DNA of 64,000 nucleotides from JAAFHB01 sp038236995 (lineage in GTDB: Bacteria > Bacteroidota > Bacteroidia > Bacteroidales > Prolixibacteraceae): positions 1-64,000 of the forward strand of contig JBBRZE010000006.1 of NCBI GenBank assembly GCA_038236995.1, in the 5' to 3' direction. Positions within the stretch are counted from its first letter, which is position 1, and each line of letters starts with the position of its first letter. The notes below the pieces were generated by a model, which saw only the letters and a program-made list of their open reading frames with translations, did not search any database and was not told the origin of the DNA. This document shows positions 55,279 to 63,301 of this stretch, in pieces. The translations under genes and the position numbers were made by a program.

Positions 55279-57414
55279 ATGTTTAAATTTAATCTTAAAA
55301 ATATGAATGCCATTCCGCTCTTTTTCACCAAAACCCCCATTTTAAATGAGGGTAAACCGGAAGAAAAAAGGAAAGAAATTCTCGATTATTTTCATAAGAC
55401 TTTTGACATTGACGAGCAGCTTTTCGAAGCTTTTTCTGACCAGTCAGCAATGTATAGAAAAGCGGATCCCTTACGTCATCCGTTGATTTTTTATTATGGG
55501 CACACGGCTACATTCTACATCAACAAATTAATCATCAGCAAAATAATCACGGAAAGAATTAACCCTTTGTTCGAATCGATGTTTGCAATAGGGGTTGATG
55601 AGATGTCGTGGGACGATTTGAACACGAGTCATTACAGCTGGCCGTCATTTGTTGAAGCAAAGGAATACCGGAATAAAGTGAGGAAAACGATCGATAACCT
55701 GATTAAAACGCTCCCTCTAAACCTGCCCATTGGCTGGGACAATCCGTTCTGGATTATATTGATGGGGATTGAGCATGAAAGGATTCATATTGAAACCTCT
55801 TCGGTGTTGATGCGTCAGGTTCCATTGCAATATTTGCAACCGATCGCATCATGGAACATTTGTTCAGAGACTGCACCTGCCCCTGAGAATTCATTAATTC
55901 CTGTTGAAGGAAAGCAAATCAAAATTGGGAAATCGTTGAACGATTCGCTCTATGGATGGGATAATGAATACGGCAAACACGAGGCAGATATACAACCCTT
56001 TAAAGCTTCGAAATACCTGTGTTCGAATGGCGAATTTTTGCAATTTGTCGAAGCAGGCGGTTATCAGTCTCAGAATTTTTGGACAGAAGAAGGTTGGAAC
56101 TGGAAAACTTATAAAGAAGCTGAACATCCGCTTTTTTGGAGAAAAGAGGGGTCAGACTGGAAATTGAGATTGGTTTTTAATGAAATTGCAATGCCATGGA
56201 ACTGGCCGGTTGAGATCAATTTTCTCGAAGCAAAGGCTTTTTGCAACTGGAAATCAGAGGTAACCGGACTGCCAATACGTCTTCCATCAGAAGATGAGTG
56301 GTTTGTTCTTTACAAAAATTCAAATATCCCCGACCAGCCGTATTGGAAGAGTGCACCCGGGAACATTAATATGGAACATTTTCAAAGTCCCTGTCCTGTT
56401 GATAAATTCGGGTTCGATGAGTTTTATGACCTGATCGGAAATGTGTGGCAATGGACGGAGACACCAATTAATGGATTTGAAGGTTTTAAGATTCATCCAA
56501 TATACGACGATTTCTCAACTCCCACCTTCGACACGAAACATAACCTGATCAAGGGCGGATCGTGGATCTCAACTGGAAATGAAGCGATCGGTAATGCGCG
56601 TTATGCATTTCGTCGTCATTTTTACCAACATGCAGGTTTCCGATATGTTGAATCTGCGATTGATGTGGAAATTCCAAAGGATGTTTATGAAACCGATCCG
56701 GAAGTAATTCGTACTTGTGAAGCTCAATATGGACCCGACTTCCTGGGCGTCAAAAATTACTATCAGCAGATTGCAGAACTGGCGATAAAATATGCAAGTC
56801 CTTCAAAAAAGAGTGTACTCGATCTGGGTAGCCGCACCGGGCGCACAACCTGGGAACTGGCCAAAGGTTTCGACAAAGTGACTGGTCTTGATTTCACTGC
56901 ACGGACAATAAGGGTTGCTGTACAATTGCAGGAAAGCGGAAGTTTCAACTATGTCTTTCCCGAAGAAGGTGAACTCCTCTCCTATCATCAATTGAACATG
57001 AAAAACATGGGATTCGACAAACTTGTAAATAAAGTCACCTTTATGCAGACGGATGCCTCCAATATGAAATCGATATTTGAGGGATACGACGTTGTCTTGA
57101 TCAACGATATTCTCGATCAGATGTACAATCCACGACATTTCCTTGCCGGCGTTCATAAACGGATCAATGAAGGAGGAAGACTCATTGTTGCTACAGGTTT
57201 CGATTGGAGCGTAGAGTGTACAAAACGTGAAAACTGGGTTGGAGGTTACCGCGATTCCGGAGAACAGATATGGGGAGAAAATGATCTTGCAGAAATCCTG
57301 AGCGAAACATTTATAAAAATTGATGGTCCGATCATTGTTCCATCTGTTAAACGAATCAACAAACGGAAATATTCCTATAATAACATCGAGGTTACAATTT
57401 GGGAGAAGAAATAA
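55279..57414 (+). CDS. ovoA: OvoA: 5-histidylcysteine sulfoxide synthase / mercaptohistidine methyltransferase
   Basis: About 711 residues from the ATG at 55279; a TTG at 55264 and an ATG at 55303 are alternatives. Three domains are visible. A DinB-like iron-binding domain carries the HX3HXE motif (H166-x3-H170-x-E172 in IEHERIHIE). An FGE-sulfatase domain (about 205-465) has FDEFYDLIGNVWQWTETPI and NARYAFRRHFYQHAGFR. A SAM methyltransferase follows (about 480-711; VLDLGSRTGRTTWELA). OvoA joins cysteine to histidine C5 using O2 and Fe(II) and later methylates the imidazole, giving ovothiol A. The PLP lyase OvoB was not found in the window. Oxygen-dependent chemistry implies at least occasional exposure to air. 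Confidence 0.93.
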   Translation: MFKFNLKNMNAIPLFFTKTPILNEGKPEEKRKEILDYFHKTFDIDEQLFEAFSDQSAMYRKADPLRHPLIFYYGHTATFYINKLIISKIITERINPLFESMFAIGVDEMSWDDLNTSHYSWPSFVEAKEYRNKVRKTIDNLIKTLPLNLPIGWDNPFWIILMGIEHERIHIETSSVLMRQVPLQYLQPIASWNICSETAPAPENSLIPVEGKQIKIGKSLNDSLYGWDNEYGKHEADIQPFKASKYLCSNGEFLQFVEAGGYQSQNFWTEEGWNWKTYKEAEHPLFWRKEGSDWKLRLVFNEIAMPWNWPVEINFLEAKAFCNWKSEVTGLPIRLPSEDEWFVLYKNSNIPDQPYWKSAPGNINMEHFQSPCPVDKFGFDEFYDLIGNVWQWTETPINGFEGFKIHPIYDDFSTPTFDTKHNLIKGGSWISTGNEAIGNARYAFRRHFYQHAGFRYVESAIDVEIPKDVYETDPEVIRTCEAQYGPDFLGVKNYYQQIAELAIKYASPSKKSVLDLGSRTGRTTWELAKGFDKVTGLDFTARTIRVAVQLQESGSFNYVFPEEGELLSYHQLNMKNMGFDKLVNKVTFMQTDASNMKSIFEGYDVVLINDILDQMYNPRHFLAGVHKRINEGGRLIVATGFDWSVECTKRENWVGGYRDSGEQIWGENDLAEILSETFIKIDGPIIVPSVKRINKRKYSYNNIEVTIWEKK

Positions 57415-57448
57415 GCACTTAATTAAATCCCTTTGAGCAAGTTTTTGT

Positions 57449-57484
57449 GGCTTGCAACTGGCAGCAAGATAGCAGTTGCAAGCC
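57449..57484. terminator. Hairpin between convergent ovoA and the F420-type reductase gene
   Basis: GGCTTGCAACTG (57449-57460) pairs perfectly with CAGTTGCAAGCC (57473-57484). No T tract adjoins it, so it may act as a bidirectional stem without classic U-run release. Confidence 0.7.
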
Positions 57485-57505
57485 TCTAACTGCCAGCTGA
57501 CAATC

Positions 57506-58156
57506 TTACCGTTTTAGCAGTCTGAAAGCATGACTCCATTTGTTTTCGCGAAAGCCGGGGATGCACCACAACATGCAAAGCGGTTCAATGGCACGTGCCG
57601 CTTCTACAGCCCCCATATCTTCTGTTTCAAATCCAAATAGTTCGCATATTTCGGCAACTTCATCTTTGGCTTTTTGGTTATTACCGCAAATAAACATCGA
57701 TGGTTTTTCGGTGCCAAAATCCGGATTAATCATCAGGCTGCCACCGATGCTGTTAAATGCCTTCACAAAATTTGCATCCGGAAATGCATTCTGCAACCGT
57801 TCCATCAGCGAATCATTCAATTCGGTAAAGAAATTTAATACACCGTTTTCAGGAGGAGTATCTGCGATGGGATTCGTCGTGTCGATGATTGTTTTATCAG
57901 AAAGATAGGTCCTCCCGGCCAGTTGCAGCGCATTTATTGCAGCAGATCCTTTCGTTGCCAATACAATAATTTCGCCAAACTGAGCAGCTTCAGCAAATGA
58001 TCCGATTGATCCGCCATCACCTGCATTTGATTTCCACGCTGCTAATTTTGTCAGGTCACGGCTTCCGATCTTCACTTCGTAACCATACTTCAGAAAACCA
58101 GTAGCCAGTCTTTGTCCCACGGTTCCTGAGCCAATTATTCCAATTTTCTTTTTCAT
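57506..58156 (-). CDS. NADPH-dependent F420-reductase-like / NAD(P)-binding oxidoreductase
   Basis: A 216-residue Rossmann protein. The N-terminal GIIGSGTVGQRLATGFLKYG is the dinucleotide motif and VKIGSRD suggests NADP preference. The middle VLATKGSAAINAL and DTTNPIADTPP and the C-terminal GFETEDMGAVEAARAIEPL match the F420-dependent NADP reductase-like family (NADP_oxidored_F420). Bacteroidota generally lack F420, so the true substrate is unknown. The 5' leader holds a small nested hairpin (58167-58201). Confidence 0.88.
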   Translation of the reverse strand: MKKKIGIIGSGTVGQRLATGFLKYGYEVKIGSRDLTKLAAWKSNAGDGGSIGSFAEAAQFGEIIVLATKGSAAINALQLAGRTYLSDKTIIDTTNPIADTPPENGVLNFFTELNDSLMERLQNAFPDANFVKAFNSIGGSLMINPDFGTEKPSMFICGNNQKAKDEVAEICELFGFETEDMGAVEAARAIEPLCMLWCIPGFRENKWSHAFRLLKR

Positions 58157-58995
58157 ATCCTGTAAATTTAAGTCACTCTTTTAACAAGAGAAAAACTTAA
58201 ATGTTTCAGAAGGGATCATAGTATTGCTTTCCTGGTTGGAAATGAGTTGATTTGAAAGCTCCGGCAATCAACTGGCAAAGTAATGTCCGGACCTTTTCAA
58301 ACCCGACCTGAAATCAGCTTTGGTTGATGTTATAAGTGCTGTATCGCATACGAGATTCATCAGGAACGAATCGATTATAGGGCTAAAAGTACTGTCATTT
58401 GATGAAAAACGCAGGTTTTCTGATCAATGCCGGGAATTATTACATTAGTAACTTTTAACATTCTCCCAATTCCGGAAGTAATTCACCAAATGTCAGGAGT
58501 TATTCCACCAATAACTTGAAACATTCACCAAATGTCTGAAGTTATACCACCAATAACTTAAAACATTCACCCAATGTCTGGAGTTATTCCACCAATAACT
58601 TGAAACATTCACCCAATGTCTGAAGTTATACCACCAATTACTTGAAATATTAACCTAATGTCAGGAGTTATTCCACCAATAACTTAAAACATTTACCCAA
58701 TGTCAGGAGTTATTCCACCAATAACTTAAAACATTCACCCAATGTCTGGAGTTATTCCACCAATAACTTGAAACATTAACTCAATGCCTGAAGTTATACC
58801 ACCAATAACTTGAAACATTTACCAAATGCCAGGAGTTATACCACCAATAACTTAAAGCATTCACTTAATGTCGGAAGTTATTTACCAAATGTCAGGAGTT
58901 ATACCACCAATAACTTCAAACATTCACTGAATAACGTATGGAGTTTACCGGATGTGGATCACAATTGCGTAACAGGAAATAGTTTATCGGGGAGT
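58157..58995. other. 839-bp intergenic region dominated by repeat array C
   Basis: Array C spans 58433-58945. The first 275 bp hold a nested inverted repeat near 58167-58201 (TTTAAGT/ACTTAAA outside CTCTT/AAGAG), in the leader of the minus-strand reductase gene. No gene is convincing; the open frame after 58810 is a by-product of the repeats. Confidence 0.7.
58433..58945. repeat. Array C: about 24 degenerate 21-bp tandem units with inverted-repeat arms
   Basis: The ATT/ATA landmark recurs every 21 bp from 58439 through 58460, 58481, 58502 and so on to 58922 without any indel. Two unit types mostly alternate (a 42-bp super-unit): one carries GTTATT-CCACC-AATAAC, the other ACATT-CACCC-AATGT. 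Arms differ between types but stay self-complementary, while the loop stays CCACC or CACCC-like. The sequence is unrelated to arrays A and B. Confidence 0.95.
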
Positions 58996-59865
58996 TTATC
59001 TCGATTGAATTCCGATGACGTTCGGGATTTTCCAAAAATGGTCGTTGTTATCGTTTTCGTAGGTCTTCGAAACGTAACTTCCAATCTTCGAAATGATTGT
59101 ATCCGGTGTCTGGATGTAAAGACTTGCTTCCGGTCCGCCTTCAAGGTATACAGTGGTGCGAATATCGGGGATTAGCTGTATCATAAAATCAATCATCTTC
59201 TGATGTGTATACGGTGATCGGGCAAATATATAATAGATATTGCCTGTGATATCAGAGGCACTGATTACCATGCTGCAAGCTTGTCCAGGTCGTTTGTCCC
59301 AGGCCATTCTGGTACCATTGCAATCGATCATACGCATTCCCTGACACAAGGTATTATAACGTGTCCGGATAGATTCCCATTTGGTGCATTTCAAATCATA
59401 CAACATTATCTCAGGGTCTGATTCTTTTTTCGGATTCATCGCCATCATTACATTGTAGGATCCATTCATCTTCCCATTATTGGTATGGGAATAGTTTTTC
59501 AGGTATCCTTTATTCGTTCTTGCATTAGCCATGTTAAACATGCCGGCATTCACCACCACGTTTACCTTAAATTCTTTTGCCCATGCATCTGCTGCCCTGT
59601 TTTGTTTTCCATGTTCCGATGAACTAAGCATCCTGAAATTGCAAAACCGGGGATCAGTCATTAATATGAAAATCTTAGAATCGTTCAGAATTGATTTTTC
59701 AGGGGCATTTGGTTCCCAAAAATAGATACCCTGTTGTAACATTTTCCAGTGGGGAAGCGAGTCTTGTTTTTCCTGAGCGTATGTTTTTGAATTTACATTC
59801 ATCAAAAAGGTAAAAAGCAATGGCATAAAAAACAGTAACAAATTGCATTTTAAGCGGCTACCCAT
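58996..59865 (-). CDS. Phosphodiester glycosidase (NAGPA-like) family protein
   Basis: A 289-residue secreted protein from the ATG at 59865, giving signal peptide LKCNLLLFFMPLLFTFLMNV; the frame extends to 59949. The NAGPA-domain pattern is visible: VVVNAGMFNMANARTNKGYL, IDCNGTRMAWDKRPGQACSMVI, IYYIFARSPYTHQKMIDFMI and TTVYLEGGPEASLYI. The family cleaves sugar-phosphodiester bonds, and in bacteria is linked to cell-wall or exopolymer sugars. The start overlaps the upstream gene's stop by 8 bp (ATGGGTAG), so the two are translationally coupled. Confidence 0.87.
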   Translation of the reverse strand: MGSRLKCNLLLFFMPLLFTFLMNVNSKTYAQEKQDSLPHWKMLQQGIYFWEPNAPEKSILNDSKIFILMTDPRFCNFRMLSSSEHGKQNRAADAWAKEFKVNVVVNAGMFNMANARTNKGYLKNYSHTNNGKMNGSYNVMMAMNPKKESDPEIMLYDLKCTKWESIRTRYNTLCQGMRMIDCNGTRMAWDKRPGQACSMVISASDITGNIYYIFARSPYTHQKMIDFMIQLIPDIRTTVYLEGGPEASLYIQTPDTIISKIGSYVSKTYENDNNDHFWKIPNVIGIQSR

Positions 59866-60988
59866 TATTCCAGTCGAATTTAATCCGTTTAAACGGGAAC
59901 AGATCATACAGCTCACCCGAATAGTAATATTCGAAGGCAATTGCACCAAATGAGTAAGGTTTGCGGTGAATCATTACGGTTGAGCCACCAACAACAGGAT
60001 TCTCTTTAGGTACCGAAACTTCGAATCCAATGTTATACAGAGTTGCCAGAATTTCAGGACGATCACCAATAGGGAAGCCTGCGCACTCCCATTGTGTTTT
60101 TATCTGTTTGATATTCAATGCAGCATACAGATAAGAGTAAAAATGATTTTTATAAGATGTGAGTCTTTTAAACCGCTCGTCTGTAATATTGTTTGTTTGA
60201 AAATCGAGCAGATGCTCATACTTTTTGCCAAGGTAAAACACCGATTCCCGATCTTTCAGGTTTCTTTCAATCGTTAGGGCTGTCGGAATTTTAATGCCGG
60301 TTACGCCCAAAGAGAATGTTGTTTCAACCGATAATATTTTCAATGGACCGATCCATTTTTTGTATGCTTCGCGTTCAGAATTAAAAAGCCTGATTTGTTC
60401 ACCTACAAGAACGGCAACGATCAGACGGGGCTCAACATCAGTAAGATTTGCCACTGAGTCAATCAATGGCTTGTCTTTGGCAACTGCCAGTTTAAAATCT
60501 TCCCATTCGGCAATGTTCATCCATTCGAACACACTTCCGTTGTTTCTTTGACTGCCTGCTTTGGAATTCGCGACCTCAAAATCTTTTATCTCAGAATTAT
60601 AACCCTTATTATTCTGCATGTATAAATTTACAGCACCTATCATTCGTTCTGCTTCTGAAAGGTTATTGCTTTTAAGATAAGCATTTAAGATATAGAGGGA
60701 GTTTTCGGGATAATACTTATTTAAAACCAATACGTTGTGAAAGAATTCAGCTTCTCTTCCATTTACCTTACTACTGTCGGAGGTACTCGACTGACCGTAT
60801 TTATCTTTGAGTTCCTGGAAATACCGATCGTTATAATCAACTGCGCCAGGATCATTAGCAACATGCAATTTTACGGCAAAAAAAGCGGTGGTCAGGAAAA
60901 GGCCGATCAGGGCGAATACGACGATAAATCCGACACTAAAATACTTAAACCAATTGCGAAGAACGCCCTTGTTTGAATCTAATTTCAT
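59858..60988 (-). CDS. Membrane-anchored protein with a possible lysozyme/lytic-transglycosylase-like domain
   Basis: A 376-residue protein with one N-terminal membrane helix (about 17-38; FIVVFALIGLFLTTAFFAV) and a periplasmic helical domain. In about 180-330 the order of motifs resembles lytic transglycosylases: an acidic helix RLIVAVLVGEQIRLF (candidate catalytic Glu), then TFSLGVTGIKIPTALTIE in the position of GLMQIMPATA, and RPEILATLYNIGF in the position of the AAYNAG motif. This is a weak but ordered match read by eye. It is coupled to the phosphodiester glycosidase gene. CAAAAGTA at 61021-61028 gives a minus-strand -7 box. Confidence 0.6.
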   Translation of the reverse strand: MKLDSNKGVLRNWFKYFSVGFIVVFALIGLFLTTAFFAVKLHVANDPGAVDYNDRYFQELKDKYGQSSTSDSSKVNGREAEFFHNVLVLNKYYPENSLYILNAYLKSNNLSEAERMIGAVNLYMQNNKGYNSEIKDFEVANSKAGSQRNNGSVFEWMNIAEWEDFKLAVAKDKPLIDSVANLTDVEPRLIVAVLVGEQIRLFNSEREAYKKWIGPLKILSVETTFSLGVTGIKIPTALTIERNLKDRESVFYLGKKYEHLLDFQTNNITDERFKRLTSYKNHFYSYLYAALNIKQIKTQWECAGFPIGDRPEILATLYNIGFEVSVPKENPVVGGSTVMIHRKPYSFGAIAFEYYYSGELYDLFPFKRIKFDWNNG

Positions 60989-61123
60989 TACGTATGAGAA
61001 ATCTCACTTTAAAAGTTGCGCAAAAGTAATTCAAAGGGTTCATCTTTATTCATATAAATGCATCTTTGCTGTGCAATTATCAGTTAAATAACGTTAAGGT
61101 TACAAATACTTTATACAACACGC

Positions 61124-61573
61124 TTAATCCCAGACAAATCGCCATTGTCCATCGGGCTGACGTTTCCATACAGTATGGAAGACACCCTCATTTTTAGTTG
61201 TATGACCAATACTATCAGTTGAAGTTAAGGTATATCTTCCATAAGTATAGCCCAGATCGCCCGAAGCGGAGACATCCGCAAAATCAGGTGCCCATTCCAG
61301 TTTAGAACCTTTTTGGGGGAAAGACGCGTATTGAAGGCGAATCGCTTCTTTTCCTTTCAATACCGTATTCCGTCGTAAAATTACAGCCGAATCAGCTGCA
61401 AAATAGACAAATGCCTTTTGAACACCTTCCGTCTGCACCATTGTGCAAAACTCCTTTTCAACATCAAAAAGCTCCGACTTTAATTTCTGAGGAGAAGAAG
61501 AATTTGGCGATATATCGCAAGAATTAATAATACTTCCCAAAGCAATTAACACTATGTATATCCTGATATTCAT
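61124..61573 (-). CDS. SnoaL/DUF4440-type NTF2-like lipoprotein
   Basis: A 149-residue lipoprotein; the lipobox is IINSC (Cys about 19). The mature part has the NTF2-like pattern: EKEFCTMVQTEGVQKAFVYFAADSAVILRR, GKEAIRLQYASFP, and a closing sheet SASGDLGYTYGRYTLT...GVFHTVWKRQPDGQWRFVWD. This cone-shaped fold binds small ligands or acts as an isomerase or decoy domain; the ligand is unknown. Confidence 0.88.
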   Translation of the reverse strand: MNIRIYIVLIALGSIINSCDISPNSSSPQKLKSELFDVEKEFCTMVQTEGVQKAFVYFAADSAVILRRNTVLKGKEAIRLQYASFPQKGSKLEWAPDFADVSASGDLGYTYGRYTLTSTDSIGHTTKNEGVFHTVWKRQPDGQWRFVWD

Positions 61574-61641
61574 ATATTTAAATTTTTAAAACAGGTATAA
61601 CAAACATCACATTAATCATCATTCCTTCAATAAATCAACTG

Positions 61642-63186
61642 TTAAAAACAATCCATTTCACTTTTACGGCGTTTTAATTCATTTTGGAAAAAATCAGAAA
61701 AACCATCCTTTGCCCCCATCAATAAAAAAACGGATGTTCCCCTTTCACGCGCATCAGGATTTTCGACTTCACCCACTTTTGAAAAATGGTCAAACATTTT
61801 TTGAACGTTTTGATCGGGTGCATCCCCTACCAGCAATACATTTTTAATCTTCCTATTTTCGGGAATCCAGAATAGATAGTCAGTATTGAAAGAATATGCC
61901 TCTGCCATTTTACCACGGTTATAAAAATTCAGGGCACCAGCTTGTCCATAGTTATCACAAAACACCAAAGTTTCGCGTTTAACACTATCAGGTAAGGTAT
62001 TATAAGCAATTAATGCTTTTGAAGCCATCTCCTTCCACCCAACCATATCTGCAAAATCCTGCGGCAATTCGTGATTTTTTCCATCTTCCCACCGCAGAAG
62101 ACCCATCTCTTCAAACTTCTGTTTATTGTTTTTAATTTCTGCAGGAGTTATCAATGGGAACAAATATTTTGATATTCCAATAAAAAACAGCAGATCAAGG
62201 ACTAAATAAACCGGAGCGATTATCTTAAATCTCAGCGGTAGTTTCTTTTCAAGTAAAACAGTCCCAAAAGCAAATAAAACAGGATAAAGACCTAAAGTAT
62301 AATAGTTTTTGGCTCTCAACAACACAAAGATTGCCATTGTAATAATGAAAACGAATACGATTACCCGGTATTTCCGGAACGGCTGGTAATTAAAGAAACC
62401 AATAAATGCAGCAATGATCAACGGGAGTCCTCCGGATACTAACATTAATTGGTCTTCCATAAATCCAATCCGGCTCACATTGTTCAGCTGTGTTTCGTTC
62501 AATACCCTCATATGATCTATAACCGGAAAATGATGGATGTATTGCCAGAGTATATTGGGCAATAAGAGTATAAATCCACCAAATAGTATTAGGTAAAAGG
62601 ATTTGGTAATAAACACTTTTCGCAAATCGGTTATCAGAAAAGCCCCAAATATCCCGGTTAGAAGAAAGATAATGTTGTATTTATTGTAGAATCCAAGCAC
62701 GAAGAAAATCATTACACAAAATAGCCAGACCGCACGATCTTCATTAATAAACCTGATCAGGAAGTAGAAAACGAAGGTCCAGGCAAGAATATCGAATGAA
62801 TTTGGCTGATACAAAATGTTGATCCTTGTAAATGCCGAAAAAATAAAAACAGAACTCACAAGAATTTTGGAAAAGATGCCACCTTTAAGTTCTTCAACAA
62901 TCAACCAGATAGCAATCAGTGTAAATGCTCCGAATAAAGCCGGAAAAAACCGCACCCAAAATACATCCCCACCTAACAAATTAATCACGAAAGAGACCCA
63001 TGACATCAATGGCGGAACGGAGATATAACCGGCAGCCAGGTGATTAGCCTGATCAAGGTAAAGAAATTCATCGCGGTGTAATTCGTAAACAGGATTGACA
63101 ACAAGCATTTGCAACACCATTTTCACTGCAACCAGCAAAAAAAGTATCCAGTAATTCTTGAACAACAATTTAAATGTCAATTTCAT
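61642..63186 (-). CDS. GT39/ArnT-like polyprenyl-phosphate-dependent glycosyltransferase
   Basis: A 514-residue polytopic membrane enzyme from the ATG at 63186; the frame extends to a GTG at 63207. The first periplasmic loop has the acidic pair D39-E40 in YELHRDEFLYLDQANHLAAG, the expected catalytic base of GT-C enzymes of the PMT/ArnT type. VPPLMSWVSFVINLLGGDVFWVRFFPALFGA is also typical. About ten to twelve helices precede a soluble C-terminal domain (about 350-514). Such enzymes move a sugar from a lipid carrier onto protein or lipid in the periplasm. Acceptor unknown. Confidence 0.9.
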   Translation of the reverse strand: MKLTFKLLFKNYWILFLLVAVKMVLQMLVVNPVYELHRDEFLYLDQANHLAAGYISVPPLMSWVSFVINLLGGDVFWVRFFPALFGAFTLIAIWLIVEELKGGIFSKILVSSVFIFSAFTRINILYQPNSFDILAWTFVFYFLIRFINEDRAVWLFCVMIFFVLGFYNKYNIIFLLTGIFGAFLITDLRKVFITKSFYLILFGGFILLLPNILWQYIHHFPVIDHMRVLNETQLNNVSRIGFMEDQLMLVSGGLPLIIAAFIGFFNYQPFRKYRVIVFVFIITMAIFVLLRAKNYYTLGLYPVLFAFGTVLLEKKLPLRFKIIAPVYLVLDLLFFIGISKYLFPLITPAEIKNNKQKFEEMGLLRWEDGKNHELPQDFADMVGWKEMASKALIAYNTLPDSVKRETLVFCDNYGQAGALNFYNRGKMAEAYSFNTDYLFWIPENRKIKNVLLVGDAPDQNVQKMFDHFSKVGEVENPDARERGTSVFLLMGAKDGFSDFFQNELKRRKSEMDCF

Positions 63187-63301
63187 AGCAGAAAGGTTTA
63201 TTGACACAGAAAACCGAAGACTTTTCCATACAGGCAGCTCCTGGTTTTGTGTGTTTGAACAGCAACTCCCTGTTAGTCTATTGCAATACCTTAGAATTAC
63301 A

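Noticed and set aside
58433..58945. Array C (and A, B) as CRISPR arrays
   Set aside because: Units are contiguous with no unique spacers, the period is only 21 bp, units vary strongly, and no cas gene is nearby.
58810..59175. Plus-strand 121-codon frame with SYTTNNLKHSLN repeats
   Set aside because: It starts in array C and runs antisense into the phosphodiester glycosidase gene.
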